From Hymenobacter gummosus (GTDB lineage: Bacteria; Bacteroidota; Bacteroidia; Cytophagales; Hymenobacteraceae), in contig NZ_RXOF01000002.1 in the NCBI RefSeq assembly GCF_003970915.1, forward strand, positions 62,001 through 126,000: DNA of 64,000 nucleotides, written 5' to 3'. The translations under genes were made by a program, and so were the position numbers. Positions 43,270 through 52,294 of the stretch are shown here, piece by piece; the first letter of the stretch is position 1; each line of letters opens with the position of its first letter. The notes under the pieces are model-generated. The model ran no database searches and was not told where the DNA came from. It saw only the letters and a program-made list of their open reading frames with translations.

Positions 43270-43447
43270 TGCAGCCGCAGCGCGGCGCCATGTTGGTAGG
43301 ACCCGAATAGCAGAAAGCAAGCAGAGCTGCAGCGCAGCGGCATGGTTTTGCTGGCGTCCGGATGTCAGCACGGCCATGCCGCTGCGCTGCAGCTCTACGT
43401 TCGTGTCGTCCGTATTTCTACCAATATGGCGCCGCGCTGCGGCTACA
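43270..43447. repeat. Doubly nested palindromic element, copy 2
   Basis: Outer arms 43270-43299 and 43418-43447, inner arms 43323-43345 and 43374-43396. It is the same architecture and many of the same words as the element at 23749-23945 (GGCGCCATGTTGGTAG, GAGCTGCAGCGCAGCGGCAT, TATTTCTACCAA). Where the outer left arm differs between copies, the right arm differs to match. Confidence 0.9.
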
Positions 43448-43542
43448 GCCTCAAAACGTCTGTCGACTTTTAGGCGCCCAAGGCAGGCCCTATACCACTA
43501 CAACGACACGCTTGCCCGGGCAAGAAAACCGCCGAAAACACA

Positions 43543-43576
43543 CCAGGCCCCGGTCGTCACGACGACCGGGGCCTGG
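43543..43576 (-). terminator. Perfect hairpin downstream of the TonB-like gene
   Basis: A 16-bp perfect stem (43543-43558 with 43561-43576). On the minus strand it follows the TonB-like gene stop by about 20 bases and is followed by TGTGTTTTC. Confidence 0.65.
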
Positions 43577-43596
43577 CGCGTTTTCGGGTAGCGGGG

Positions 43597-44190
43597 TCAG
43601 AAGCCGGAGGCGGGTCTTTCGGCCAGGCGGAAGGTGAAGGGCAGCTCGTACTGCACTTTCACCGCCCGGCCGCCCTTGCGGCCCGGAATCCACTCGTGGG
43701 GAATGTTGCGGGCCACGCGCAGGGCTTCTTCGTCGCAGCCGGAGCCGATGCCCTGCAGCACCTGGTACTCGGAGGCCTGTCCGAGGGTATCCACCACGAA
43801 GCGGACGATAACGCGGCCCTGCACGTTGTTGGTGCGGGCCTGCTCGGGGTACTCCAGTTGGCGGATGTAAGTGGCCAGCAGCGCGTCGCCGCCGAGGTAC
43901 ATGGGCGGGCGGTCGAGTGGGCCGTTCAGCCAGTCGCTGCCCACCTGGTGGCGGTAGGGCTGGCTTTCCAATTTGCGGTAGTAAAGAAGCTTCTTCCGGT
44001 CGAAGTAGTAGCGCTGAATCAGCACCTTACGGCCGCTGGCGGTGAGGGCGTAAAACGACCAGACCCCGAGGCGGCGGCCTTTTTCTACGCGGCCGCTGTC
44101 CAGATCGGTCTGGCGGACGTGGCCCTGGGCGCGCAGCGTAAGGGGCACGCAACAGCACATGCCCAGAAGCAGGAGTAGAGGCATACGCAT
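43597..44190 (-). CDS. TonB C-terminal domain protein
   Basis: A 197-residue exported protein. A short signal peptide (MRMPLLLLLGMCCCVPLTLRAQ) is followed by a region resembling MORN/antitoxin-like repeats (GRRLGVWSFYALTASGRKV) and a TonB/TolA C-terminal domain (about 115-190): YPEQARTNNVQGRVIVRFVVD, ASEYQVLQGIGSGCDEEALR, PGRKGGRAVKVQYELPFTFR. With a cleavable signal and no transmembrane anchor it may be periplasmic, unlike true TonB. It sits next to a SusCD pair, but about 135 bases from it. Confidence 0.8.
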   Translation of the reverse strand: MRMPLLLLLGMCCCVPLTLRAQGHVRQTDLDSGRVEKGRRLGVWSFYALTASGRKVLIQRYYFDRKKLLYYRKLESQPYRHQVGSDWLNGPLDRPPMYLGGDALLATYIRQLEYPEQARTNNVQGRVIVRFVVDTLGQASEYQVLQGIGSGCDEEALRVARNIPHEWIPGRKGGRAVKVQYELPFTFRLAERPASGF

Positions 44191-44324
44191 ACAGTGGGAA
44201 TACACGGCCGGTGGAATGCGGCAAGCACCACGGCGGCCGGAGGGCGTTGGGGGAGAAGGAGAGGTAAGCGGCAACCCTGGTGCCGGCACCGGGCCAGGAG
44301 CACCGATGCCGGCCGGCCGGGCGG

Positions 44325-46065
44325 TTAGTAGCCGGGGTTCTGGCCGAACTCGGCGGCGTTCAGCAGCGCGTTCAGCTCCTCCTGGCGGATGGGGCGCAGG
44401 CGGTGGTAGTCCTGCACCTGGCTGATGTCGGGGTTGCGGGCCTTGATGTAGCTGGCGAAGTCGTTGTTGTTCTTCATGCGCTTCACGTCAAACCAGCGGA
44501 TATACTCCCCGACAAACTCGCGGGCGCGCTCATCCAGGATGAAGTCCAGCGTCACGTCGGAAGCCGTGATGCGCATGGCCTGCGAGTAGTCCACCGGGGT
44601 TTTCTTGGCGGCGCGCACCCGCAGCACGTTGATCATGTCGGCGGCGGTGTTGTTGCCCAGCTTGTGCTCGGCCTCGGCCGAAATCAGGTACATCTCAGCC
44701 AGGCGCATCACCACCACGTCGTTGGTGCCGGCCTGAATGTTGGCCGCCGAGCGGTTCGTGTCCCAGAATTTCTTCAGGTTGACGTAGTTCAGGCCGGTCT
44801 TGATGGTACCGTTGGCGTTGTACACGTCGTCGCGGTCGTACACCACGTAGTTCTTGGTGCGCTTGCCGGGCACCGCGCGCTTGGTGGCCACCATGGCCGT
44901 GTCGCTCACCCGAATCTGCCGGCCCACCAGGCTGGCGTCCTTAGTTGTAGGTGGCCACGTCGGCGGCCGTCCAGGTGTAGGCGCGGTTGGCAATCCATAC
45001 TTCCTGGAACGAGCCGTCGTAGCGGTTGTCGCGCTGCTGGTCGTAGAGGTCGAGCAGGGTGCGGGTGGGCATCAGGCGGCGGTTGCTTTCGAAGCCGTAG
45101 GCCACGCTCGACTCCAGGCCCGGGCGGCCGTTGTAGGGCGCTTGGTACACCTGGAACAGGCGGTTGCCGTTGTCGCTGATGTTCAGGCCCACGTTGGTGG
45201 AGTTACTCACCACGTAAAGGGCTTCGCCGCCGTCGCGGCCCAGGGTTTTGTTGTTGGCCTGGGTCCAGAGGTCGGCGTAGTTGGGGCGCAGGTCGGTGAG
45301 CAGGGTGGCCTTGTTGCTAATCACCTCGTTGGCCGTGTTGCGGGCCAGGGTGAAGAACTGCTGGGCCTCCGAGCCGCCGCTGTAGTAAGCGCGCGAGAGG
45401 TAGGCGCGGGCCAGAAAGCCCATGGCGGCCTTCTTGGTGGCGCGGCTGTACTCGGCGCCCCAGCTCACCGGCAGGTTGGCGGCGGCAAACTGCAGGTCCG
45501 AGATGATCAGGTTGTAGAACTCGGGCACCGAGCTACGCACGGCCGTTACCAGCGGGGTCTTGGTTTCCTCGGTGCGCAGCATCACGCCGCCCCAGGTTTC
45601 CACCACGTGCCAGTAGTAGAAGGCGCGCAGGAAGCGCAGCTCCCCTTCGCGGCGGGCGCGGTCGGTGGCGTTGGTGAAGCCGGCCTGGTTGATGCGGTTG
45701 ATGCCCGCGTTGCACAGGTTAACGGCCCGCCACATGGCCGTCCAGGTGGCGCGGTTCGGGTTGCCGGTCAGCGGGGTGAAGCCCGCGTACTGGGTGAGCT
45801 GGGCGGCGTAGGTGCCCTTCCGCTCGTTGTACCACAGGTCGGTGCCGGCTTCGGCCATAAACACGCCGTCTTCCAACCCGTACCAGTTGCGCTGGTCGGA
45901 GTAGGCCGCGTTGACCACCGTCACGAAGCCTTCCGGCGTCGTCCACACGGTGTCGGCGGTGGCGTTGGAGGGGTTGTGCTCGTCCAGGTCGTTGCAGGCG
46001 CCCAGGCTCAGGGCAGCAGCGGCCAGGGCCACGCGCCCCAGCAGCTTCGGGGTATTGAATTTCAT
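44325..46065 (-). pseudogene. SusD/RagB family lipoprotein, interrupted by a one-base frameshift
   Basis: Two overlapping frames together encode one SusD. The first (46065 to 44941) has lipobox LGACN, LDEHNPSNATADTVW and FLRAFYYWHVVETWGG but stops at ...VATYN-TAA. The second, offset by one base, resumes at once with KDASLVGRQIRVSD and ends with the typical ILDERAREFVGEYIRWFDVK and FGQNPGY. Removing a single base at about 44941-44943 would give ...ATYNKDASL... and a protein of about 576 residues, normal for the family. It could be a sequencing error, a real disabling mutation, or a programmed frameshift. It follows susC by 23 bases. Confidence 0.85.
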
Positions 46066-46088
46066 CGTAAAGTCGGGGGGAGAAGTCG

Positions 46089-49000
46089 TTAGAAGGAGAG
46101 GTTCAGGCCCACCAGCACCTGCCGGCTCAGCGGGGTCGATTCGGCGCCGCCACGCTCGGGGTCGTAGTTATCGAGCAGGTCGCTCTTGGTGAGGATGAGC
46201 AGGTTCGTGGCCGTCACGTACAGGCGCGCGTTCTGCAGCATCACCTTGCTGCCGATGGACTTGGGCAGGGTGTAGCCCAGCGTCATCGTGCGGATCTTGA
46301 AGAAGGAGCCGTCGACGAAGTTCAGGGCCTGGTAGCCGGTGTAGCCGGCGTACGAGTTCAGGTTGCTGTCCTTGCGGGGGCGCGGGAAGTCGTTGGTCGG
46401 GTTTTCCGGGGTCCAATAGTCGAGGCTGGCCGGGCCGTTGCCGTTGCCGCTGGGGTTGTAGCGGCCCAGGAACTGCGCGTTGATCATCTGGCCGTAGCGG
46501 GCCAGGGCAAACACGTTCAAATCGAAGCCGCGGTAGCGCACCGTGTTCTGCAGGCCAGCCACGAACTTGGGCACCGTCGAGCCGATGTAGGTCTGGTCCT
46601 TGGCGTCGATGATGAAGTCCCCGTTCAGGTCGGCCACCTTGATGTCGCCGGGCTGCATGACGTAGTTGCCCACCTTGTACTTGGCGGCCTCATCGGCTTC
46701 CGAGGTCTGCCAGATGCCCTGCTTCTCGTAGGTGTAGAACGAGCCCACGGGGCGGCCCAGCAGCAGCGAGTTGGTTTCCGGGCCGCTGGTGGCAATGATG
46801 TCGCGGCCGTCGAGCAGGTCGGTAATTTCCTCCTTGTTGCGGGTCAGGGTCAGCGTGGTCGTCCAGCTGAAGTTCTCGGTGGAGAAGTTCTGCGAGGTCA
46901 CGGCCAACTCGACGCCCCGGTTGCGGGTGCCGCCGATGTTCTCGTACACCTGCGTCACGCCCGTGGAGAGGGGCAGCGGGCGCAGCAGCAGAATGTCGGA
47001 GGTGCGCGTGTCGTACACGTCCAGGTTGGCCGTCAGGCGGTTGTCGAAGAAGCCCAGGTCCAGGCCCAGGTTCAGCGTTGCCGACTTTTCCCAGCCCAGG
47101 TTCGGGTTGCCCACGGTGGGCGAGAACGTGTACATCTGGGCGGGCACGTCGCCGAAGCTCATGCGCGGCGAGGCCGACAGCACGCTCTGGGTGCCGTAGG
47201 GGGCAATGGCGTAGTTGCCGGCTACCCCGTAGCTGGTGCGCAGCTTCAGTTGGGTGAGCTTGCGGCTGTTGCGCAGGAAGTCCTCGTCGCCGATGTTCCA
47301 GGCGGCGGCCACCGAGGGGAAGAAGTCCCACTTGTTGCCGGGGGCCAGGCGGGAGGCCCCGTCGTAGCGGCCGGTCACCGTCAGCAGGTACTTGCCGGCG
47401 TAGTTGTAGTTCACGCGGCCGGCGTAGGCCATGTTCTTCGAGCCCACGTACGGCGGCGTGCTCGGCGAGGCGAACGTGCGGGCCGTGGTGCTGGTCGAGT
47501 TCAGGTCGTAGAACAGCTGCGAGGACAGCAGCTGGCTCTGGCCGCCGGCGTAGGTGTTGTCCACGTCGCTGCGGATGTAGTTCGTGATACCCGTCAGCGT
47601 CAGCGTGCTCTTGCCCAGCTCCTGCACGTAGGTCACGATGTTGTCCCAGTTGATGAAGCGGCTGAAGGTATTTTCCGTCGAGGCGGCCGAGAAGCCGCGG
47701 CCGTTCTGGCCCAGCGACAGACGGTCGTTGAAGATGCCCTGGCGGCGGAAGTCCATGTTGGAGCCGAAGTTGGTGCGCAGCGTCAGGCCGCGCAGGGGCT
47801 TGGCTTCCAGGTAGCCGTTGGCAATGATGTTGGTGCGAATCGTGTTGTTGCGGGCCGTATTGGGCCCCAGCTCATCGGCCAGCGGGCTGATGCGCGTCTG
47901 GTCCGACGCGATGGGGAAGGTGTTGACGCGGCCGTCCGCGTCGTAGGGCACGCCCAGCGGGCTGATGGAGGTGACCACGCTCAGCGGGTCGCGCCGGTCG
48001 TTCTGCTGGTAGTAGGTTACCTGGGTCAGCAGGCCGGTCTTGAACACCTTGCTGATGGTCTGGTCCAGGTTCAGGCGGCTGTTTAAGCGGTTGAAGTTGT
48101 TGGTCAGCATGCCTTCCTCGCGGAAGTAGCCGGCCGAGGCAAACACCTTGGTGGCCTCCGAGCCCCCGCGCAAGGACACGGCGTGGCTCTGCTGAATGCC
48201 GCGGTTTTTCACCAGGTCCATCCAGTTCACCCACTGCCCGTTCTGCACCGCGTCGTACTCGCCGGGGGCCGGAAACAGGCGGGCGTCGTCGGCCGGCGTG
48301 CTCCACTGGCCCACCGTGCGGAAGGCCTCGCGGCGCAGGGCCACGTAGCCCTCCCCGATGCGCGACTCCGGGAACTGGTAGTCGTTCACGCCGTAGTAGC
48401 CGTTGTAGTCCACGCGCACTTTGCCGGCGGCCCCGCGCTTGGTCGACACGATAATCACGCCGTTGGCGCCCTGGGCCCCGTAGATGGCCGTGGCCGAGGC
48501 GTCCTTCAGCACCTCCACGCTCTCGATGTCGTTCGGGTTCAGGTCGCTGATGTTGCCGCCCTGGTAGCCGTCGATAACCACCAGCGGGCTGTTCTTGTCG
48601 ATGCCGCTGCCGGGGCTGTTGATGGAGCGGTTGCCGCGGATGGTGATGGACGAGCCCGCGCCGGCCGCGCCTGAGTTGCGCACGATGTCGGCGCCGGGCA
48701 CGCGGCCCTGCAGGGCTTCCACCGCGTTGTGGGTGGGCGTCTGCACGATTTCCTCGGCCTTCACCGAGGCAATGGAGCCGGTCACGTCGCGCTTTTTCAC
48801 CGCGCCGAAGCCGATAACCACCACGTCGTTCAGGGTGGCCACGTTTTCTTCCAGGCGCACTTCCACCACGTTCTGGCCGGGCTCCACCGTTACTTCTTCG
48901 GGGCGGTAGCCCAGGAAGCTCACCACCAGCGTAGCCGGCTCGCCAGCCGGGACGTTCAGGATAAACTTGCCGTCCGCGTTGGTCGTGTTGCCGGTGGTGG

Positions 49001-49151
49001 TGCCTTTCAGGATAACCGTGGCCCCGGCTATGGTTTCTTTGCTGTCGGCCGAAATGACCAGACCGGAAATGGAGTGCGTCTGGCGCGACTGGGCATAGGA
49101 AGCCGTAGTGGCGCTTGAGAGCAGCACAAGTGGGAGTAGATGACGCCTCAT
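46089..49151 (-). CDS. SusC/RagA TonB-dependent transporter (second system)
   Basis: A 1020-residue outer-membrane receptor. Signal peptide MRRHLLPLVLLSSATTASYAQ, regulatory-like domain (about 27-105, HSISGLVISADSKETIAG), plug domain with VVVIGFGAVKKRDVTGSIASV, SITIRGNRSINSPGSG and VEVLKDASATAIYGAQGANG, then a barrel ending RQVLVGLNLSF. The partner SusD follows immediately. No glycosidase or peptidase gene is adjacent, so the substrate is unknown. The gene is divergent from an AraC-type membrane regulator across a 540-base AT-rich spacer. Confidence 0.95.
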   Translation of the reverse strand: MRRHLLPLVLLSSATTASYAQSRQTHSISGLVISADSKETIAGATVILKGTTTGNTTNADGKFILNVPAGEPATLVVSFLGYRPEEVTVEPGQNVVEVRLEENVATLNDVVVIGFGAVKKRDVTGSIASVKAEEIVQTPTHNAVEALQGRVPGADIVRNSGAAGAGSSITIRGNRSINSPGSGIDKNSPLVVIDGYQGGNISDLNPNDIESVEVLKDASATAIYGAQGANGVIIVSTKRGAAGKVRVDYNGYYGVNDYQFPESRIGEGYVALRREAFRTVGQWSTPADDARLFPAPGEYDAVQNGQWVNWMDLVKNRGIQQSHAVSLRGGSEATKVFASAGYFREEGMLTNNFNRLNSRLNLDQTISKVFKTGLLTQVTYYQQNDRRDPLSVVTSISPLGVPYDADGRVNTFPIASDQTRISPLADELGPNTARNNTIRTNIIANGYLEAKPLRGLTLRTNFGSNMDFRRQGIFNDRLSLGQNGRGFSAASTENTFSRFINWDNIVTYVQELGKSTLTLTGITNYIRSDVDNTYAGGQSQLLSSQLFYDLNSTSTTARTFASPSTPPYVGSKNMAYAGRVNYNYAGKYLLTVTGRYDGASRLAPGNKWDFFPSVAAAWNIGDEDFLRNSRKLTQLKLRTSYGVAGNYAIAPYGTQSVLSASPRMSFGDVPAQMYTFSPTVGNPNLGWEKSATLNLGLDLGFFDNRLTANLDVYDTRTSDILLLRPLPLSTGVTQVYENIGGTRNRGVELAVTSQNFSTENFSWTTTLTLTRNKEEITDLLDGRDIIATSGPETNSLLLGRPVGSFYTYEKQGIWQTSEADEAAKYKVGNYVMQPGDIKVADLNGDFIIDAKDQTYIGSTVPKFVAGLQNTVRYRGFDLNVFALARYGQMINAQFLGRYNPSGNGNGPASLDYWTPENPTNDFPRPRKDSNLNSYAGYTGYQALNFVDGSFFKIRTMTLGYTLPKSIGSKVMLQNARLYVTATNLLILTKSDLLDNYDPERGGAESTPLSRQVLVGLNLSF

Positions 49152-49690
49152 TTATGTTGGGGGAGAAAAGGAGAATTTTCCTGTATTGCAGTCAGAATAC
49201 AGTGCGTCAAATGTCCCTTTTCGCCCTCGGCCTTCATTATGCGTTTTGGCGAATCATCTATTATAGTATCTTATCCTGATAATAGGATATTCTCGATGCT
49301 TAATTCGGCGTAGTAATGCTTTTCCAGGCATTTGCAAGCGGTTTTGTAACCTGCGGAGTTTTTTTGCGTTACAGCCCGGCGCAAAGCTCGACCGTAGCGC
49401 CAGGCATTGAAGACAAGCAAGAGGGTTGCCTCGTTGCCGAATCTATGCATTAGAATAAAATTGGAATAATGCAATTTAAATAATGGGGCGTCTGTCCGCT
49501 GAAAAATGGTAATTTTCGGTGTGCCGCCCGCTAATCTTGCTAGGCTATTTGCAGCATCAATGCGCCGGTTGGCAAGGCCCTGGATTTACCCGGGCCCGTG
49601 GGGTAGCCGCTAGCCGAAGCCCTGGCGGCCGGGGGCGTTTTTTTAGCCCCGGCAGTTGCGCTACTGCCCCGCGGCCCCGTCCTTCGCGCC
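49152..49690. other. AT-rich divergent control region
   Basis: About 540 bases, clearly richer in A/T than the genes, between susC and the AraC-type regulator. An inverted repeat TATCCT-gataat-AGGATA (49272-49289) could be an operator. A GC hairpin with an internal T run is at about 49628-49656. A 67-codon minus-strand frame at 49271-49474 has no clear coding character and is not called. Confidence 0.5.
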
Positions 49691-51040
49691 ATGCCGTTCA
49701 CGTTTAGTGTGTATAGTAGCCTGCTGCTGCCCTTCTTCGTGCAGGGCGTAGTGGTCAGCGCCGTACTGCTGCTGCGCCGCCGGCAGCACGGCACGCCCGC
49801 CGACGGGTGGCTGGCCCTGCTGCTGCTGCTGAGCACGTCCCGGCTGGCGCAGTGGATGCTGGGTTTCGCCGGTTGGTACGACTCGCACGACGCGTACAGC
49901 AGCTTCATGTTCTACTTCCCGTTCAGCAACTGGCTGGCGGTGGGGCCGGCGCTGTACTTCTACTTCCGCAGCCTCACCAACCAGGAGTTTCGCTTCCGGC
50001 CCCGCGACGGGTGGCACTTCGCCCCCGCGCTGCTGTACCTGGCGTGGCGGCTGGGCATGTGGGTCTACGACATCGGTTACCTCCACGAAGTGCTGAACCG
50101 GCCGCTGCCGGGGCACTTCGGCACCAAGGGCGTGCTGGCCACCTGGCTCGATGGGGTGCCCCTGGGCTACCTGCCCGAAGACTTGGGCTACCTGCTCACC
50201 GTAGTCTACGCCCTGCTGACACTGCGCGAATACCGGGCTTACCGCCGCTACCTCAACGACAACTTTTCCGACACGGAGCGGCTGCGTTTCGGCTGGCTGC
50301 GCAATGTGCTGCTGGCCATTCCCGCCGGCTTGGTGGTGACGCTGGCCTTCGAGCTGTTCAACTCGGCCGTGAGTGAGCTGGACTACTACCAAAGCTGGTA
50401 CGACTACTTCTTCACCGGCCTGCTCATCTACTACCTGAGTATTGCCGGCCTGCTGGCCAACCATCGCCTCACCGCGCCGCTGCACTTTCAGCCCGCGGCG
50501 CCCGAGCCCGTTTCCGTGCCTGCGCCCCCTCCGACAGCGCCGACAGATACCGACGCGGTGCCGGTTATACCTGCGCCGGAGCCCCAACTGACGGCCGTGG
50601 CGCAAACCGCCGTTGTGACGGTGCCGACCGGAGTAGCGGCGGCCGTAGCAGCAGGGGCCGACGACCCCGAGCTGACGCGCTGGACCGCGCGGCTGCGGCG
50701 GCACATGCAGGAGCAGCAGCCCTACCTCGCCCCGGAGCTGACCTTGGGTGAGCTGGCCGCCCAATTGCGCACCAATACCTCGTGGTTGTCGCGGGTCATC
50801 AATGCCGGCTGCGGGCAGAACTTCAACGACTTCGTGAACGAGTACCGGGTGCACGAGGCCGAGCAAAAGCTGGGTGACCCGAAGTTTGTCCACTACACCC
50901 TGCTGGCCGTGGCCCTGGAGTCGGGCTTCAACTCCAAGTCTACTTTCAACCGGGTGTTCAAAAAACTGACGGGCGAAACCCCGAGTGAAGCGGCCCAACG
51001 GCTCAAACCACAATCCGGGGCGTCCCGAATCATAAGCTGA
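49691..51040 (+). CDS. Membrane-anchored AraC-family transcriptional regulator
   Basis: A 449-residue regulator. The first 260 residues form about six or seven membrane helices (SSLLLPFFVQGVVVSAVLLL, WLALLLLLSTSRLAQWML, YLLTVVYALL, LLAIPAGLVVTLAF, YDYFFTGLLIYYLSIAGLL). A Pro/Ala-rich linker leads to a C-terminal AraC DNA-binding domain (about 320-440), with LTLGELAAQLRTNTSWLSRVI as the first helix-turn-helix and SGFNSKSTFNRVFKKLTGETP as the second. This 7TM-AraC layout is common in Bacteroidota. It may control the divergent susC/susD pair or the DoxX gene downstream; both are inferences. Confidence 0.88.
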   Translation: MPFTFSVYSSLLLPFFVQGVVVSAVLLLRRRQHGTPADGWLALLLLLSTSRLAQWMLGFAGWYDSHDAYSSFMFYFPFSNWLAVGPALYFYFRSLTNQEFRFRPRDGWHFAPALLYLAWRLGMWVYDIGYLHEVLNRPLPGHFGTKGVLATWLDGVPLGYLPEDLGYLLTVVYALLTLREYRAYRRYLNDNFSDTERLRFGWLRNVLLAIPAGLVVTLAFELFNSAVSELDYYQSWYDYFFTGLLIYYLSIAGLLANHRLTAPLHFQPAAPEPVSVPAPPPTAPTDTDAVPVIPAPEPQLTAVAQTAVVTVPTGVAAAVAAGADDPELTRWTARLRRHMQEQQPYLAPELTLGELAAQLRTNTSWLSRVINAGCGQNFNDFVNEYRVHEAEQKLGDPKFVHYTLLAVALESGFNSKSTFNRVFKKLTGETPSEAAQRLKPQSGASRIIS

Positions 51041-51099
51041 AACGCTTCGGCGCGGGCTACAGGGCAGTTTTGGGCTGTTCAACCAACCCATGCTGCGCC

Positions 51100-51999
51100 A
51101 TGAAAAAACTGCTGTTTTCCGCCACTCCCTTGCCCAGCCGTGCCATTGACGTGGCCTGGCTGCTGTTCCGCCTGCACGTCGGTTTGTCCATTGCCGATGG
51201 GGCCGGCTGGCCCAAGCTCACCAACCTCGTCGCCCTGGCCAGCGCCCGCATGCCTGGCCCGCCCGACTGGTTCGTGCAACAGGTGGCCGGCCTCGGCTTC
51301 ACTTTTCCCTCGGCCTATTTTTGGGCCGGGGCCGCAGTCTACGGCGAATTTGTCGGCGGGCTGCTGATTGCTCTGGGGCTGTTTACCCGCTGGAGCGGGC
51401 TGCAGCTGGCCTTCCAGTTTTTCGTGGTGGCCTTCCTGTGGTACGAAGATCCATCGCCCATCACCGGCATGTACTTCCAGCAGCTGCTGTTCTGGGCCTT
51501 TGTGGTCATCACCGCCGTCGGTCCGGGCCGCTATTCGTTGGATTACTGGCTCACGCGCCGCGCGGCCGTGGCCGCCCCCGCGCCGGCTGCCGAGGCTGCC
51601 GTAGCTGCTCCGGACCAGCGGCGGCGCCCGGCAGTGATGGGTGCAGCAGTGCTGGCCGGCCTGCTCGTGGCCACCATCAGCTGGGCCGGCGGCATCAGCT
51701 CCCACCTGCTCATCGAGCCCGGCAAGCAGTTCGTGCTTGGCGGCGGGCAGCCGGGCCGCTTCAAAGTCGAAGCCCGCAACGTGGGCCCGGTACCGGTGGA
51801 ATTCAAGGAGCGGCCCCGCGGCGGCGGCCTGTTCGGCAAGGCCACGCTCGCGCCGGGGCAGCGCGCCACGCTGAGCTTCCTGCCCGGCTCGGCCGCGCTG
51901 CTGCTGAATCCCTCGGGCCAGACCGCCACCCTGAACCTGCGCATCAGCGGCGACACCGGCAGCCTGCGCATGGATTACGAAGCCAACGGGCAGAAATAG
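51100..51999 (+). CDS. DoxX-like membrane protein with a C-terminal extracytoplasmic domain
   Basis: A 299-residue protein. The N-terminal half (about 15-160) has four hydrophobic helices with DoxX-type words: WLLFRLHVGLSIADGAGWPK, YFWAGAAVYGEFVGGLLIALG, LAFQFFVVAFLWYEDP. A further helix (about 182-200) follows an Ala-rich linker, and the C-terminal 95 residues (FVLGGGQPGRFKVEARNVG onward) look like a small beta-sandwich. DoxX proteins are linked to quinone or redox functions, but roles vary. Start 51100 is preferred because it gives MKKLLFSAT directly before the first helix. It lies 60 bases after the AraC-type gene and may share its transcript. Confidence 0.7.
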   Translation: MKKLLFSATPLPSRAIDVAWLLFRLHVGLSIADGAGWPKLTNLVALASARMPGPPDWFVQQVAGLGFTFPSAYFWAGAAVYGEFVGGLLIALGLFTRWSGLQLAFQFFVVAFLWYEDPSPITGMYFQQLLFWAFVVITAVGPGRYSLDYWLTRRAAVAAPAPAAEAAVAAPDQRRRPAVMGAAVLAGLLVATISWAGGISSHLLIEPGKQFVLGGGQPGRFKVEARNVGPVPVEFKERPRGGGLFGKATLAPGQRATLSFLPGSAALLLNPSGQTATLNLRISGDTGSLRMDYEANGQK

Positions 52000-52077
52000 C
52001 CGGCGGGCCAAGGGCGGCTCAACCGAAGATGTATCGGATATTCATAATTAATTTTTTTGGCTCGAACCCAGGAATAC

Positions 52078-52107
52078 TTGCACCGCAGGATATTCCTGCT
52101 ACTTTTG
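52078..52107 (+). promoter_or_regulatory. Promoter of the phhA leader
   Basis: TTG (52078-52080), 19 bases, then TACTTTTG (52100-52107): an optimally spaced -33/-7 pair for Bacteroidota. The expected transcription start is only a few bases before the leader ATG at 52116, so the message would be almost leaderless. Confidence 0.8.
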
Positions 52108-52115
52108 TAATCGTC

Positions 52116-52211
52116 ATGCTGAACCTCCAGGTCATTAATTGCGCCTTTATGCTGTGCGTCCGCCCCATGAAACGGGCCGGAGCCGAGCCGTTGCGCACCG
52201 TCTGGAAATGA
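52116..52211 (+). CDS. Small leader ORF upstream of phhA
   Basis: A 31-codon frame starting MLNLQVINCAFMLCVRPM and ending LRTVWK-TGA. It lies between a good promoter and a rho-independent terminator, followed by the phenylalanine hydroxylase gene, the layout of a transcription attenuator. Unlike the trp leader it has no run of one amino acid: one Phe, no Tyr, one Trp near the end, two Cys. What it senses is unclear; candidates include a codon-specific stall, a nascent-peptide arrest, or a simple translated leader. It is too short for ordinary gene finding. Confidence 0.6.
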   Translation: MLNLQVINCAFMLCVRPMKRAGAEPLRTVWK

Positions 52212-52247
52212 AGCCCCCGCAGCTGAACTTCTTGAACTGAACCAACC

Positions 52248-52285
52248 AAGCCCGGCTCCCCAACTCGGAGGCCGGGCTTTTTTTC
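52248..52285 (+). terminator. Terminator/attenuator before phhA
   Basis: AAGCCCGGC (52248-52256) pairs with GCCGGGCTT (52271-52279), followed by a run of T. The nine-base stem is identical to that of the trp attenuator. It ends 10 bases before the phhA ATG, so it must be overcome for phhA expression unless another promoter exists. Confidence 0.88.
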
Positions 52286-52294
52286 TGCCTAGCT

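Noticed and set aside
43362-43637. Short plus-strand frames across the nested palindrome copy 2
   Set aside because: They read through inverted-repeat arms and have no coding character.
49271-49474. 67-codon minus-strand ORF in the spacer upstream of susC
   Set aside because: AT-rich, no homology pattern, no domain and no promoter element; likely chance.
51321-52211. Extended frame running from the DoxX gene into the phhA leader
   Set aside because: Most of it overlaps the DoxX-like gene in another frame. The promoter at 52078-52107 lies inside it, so only the last 31 codons are expected to be translated from that transcript.
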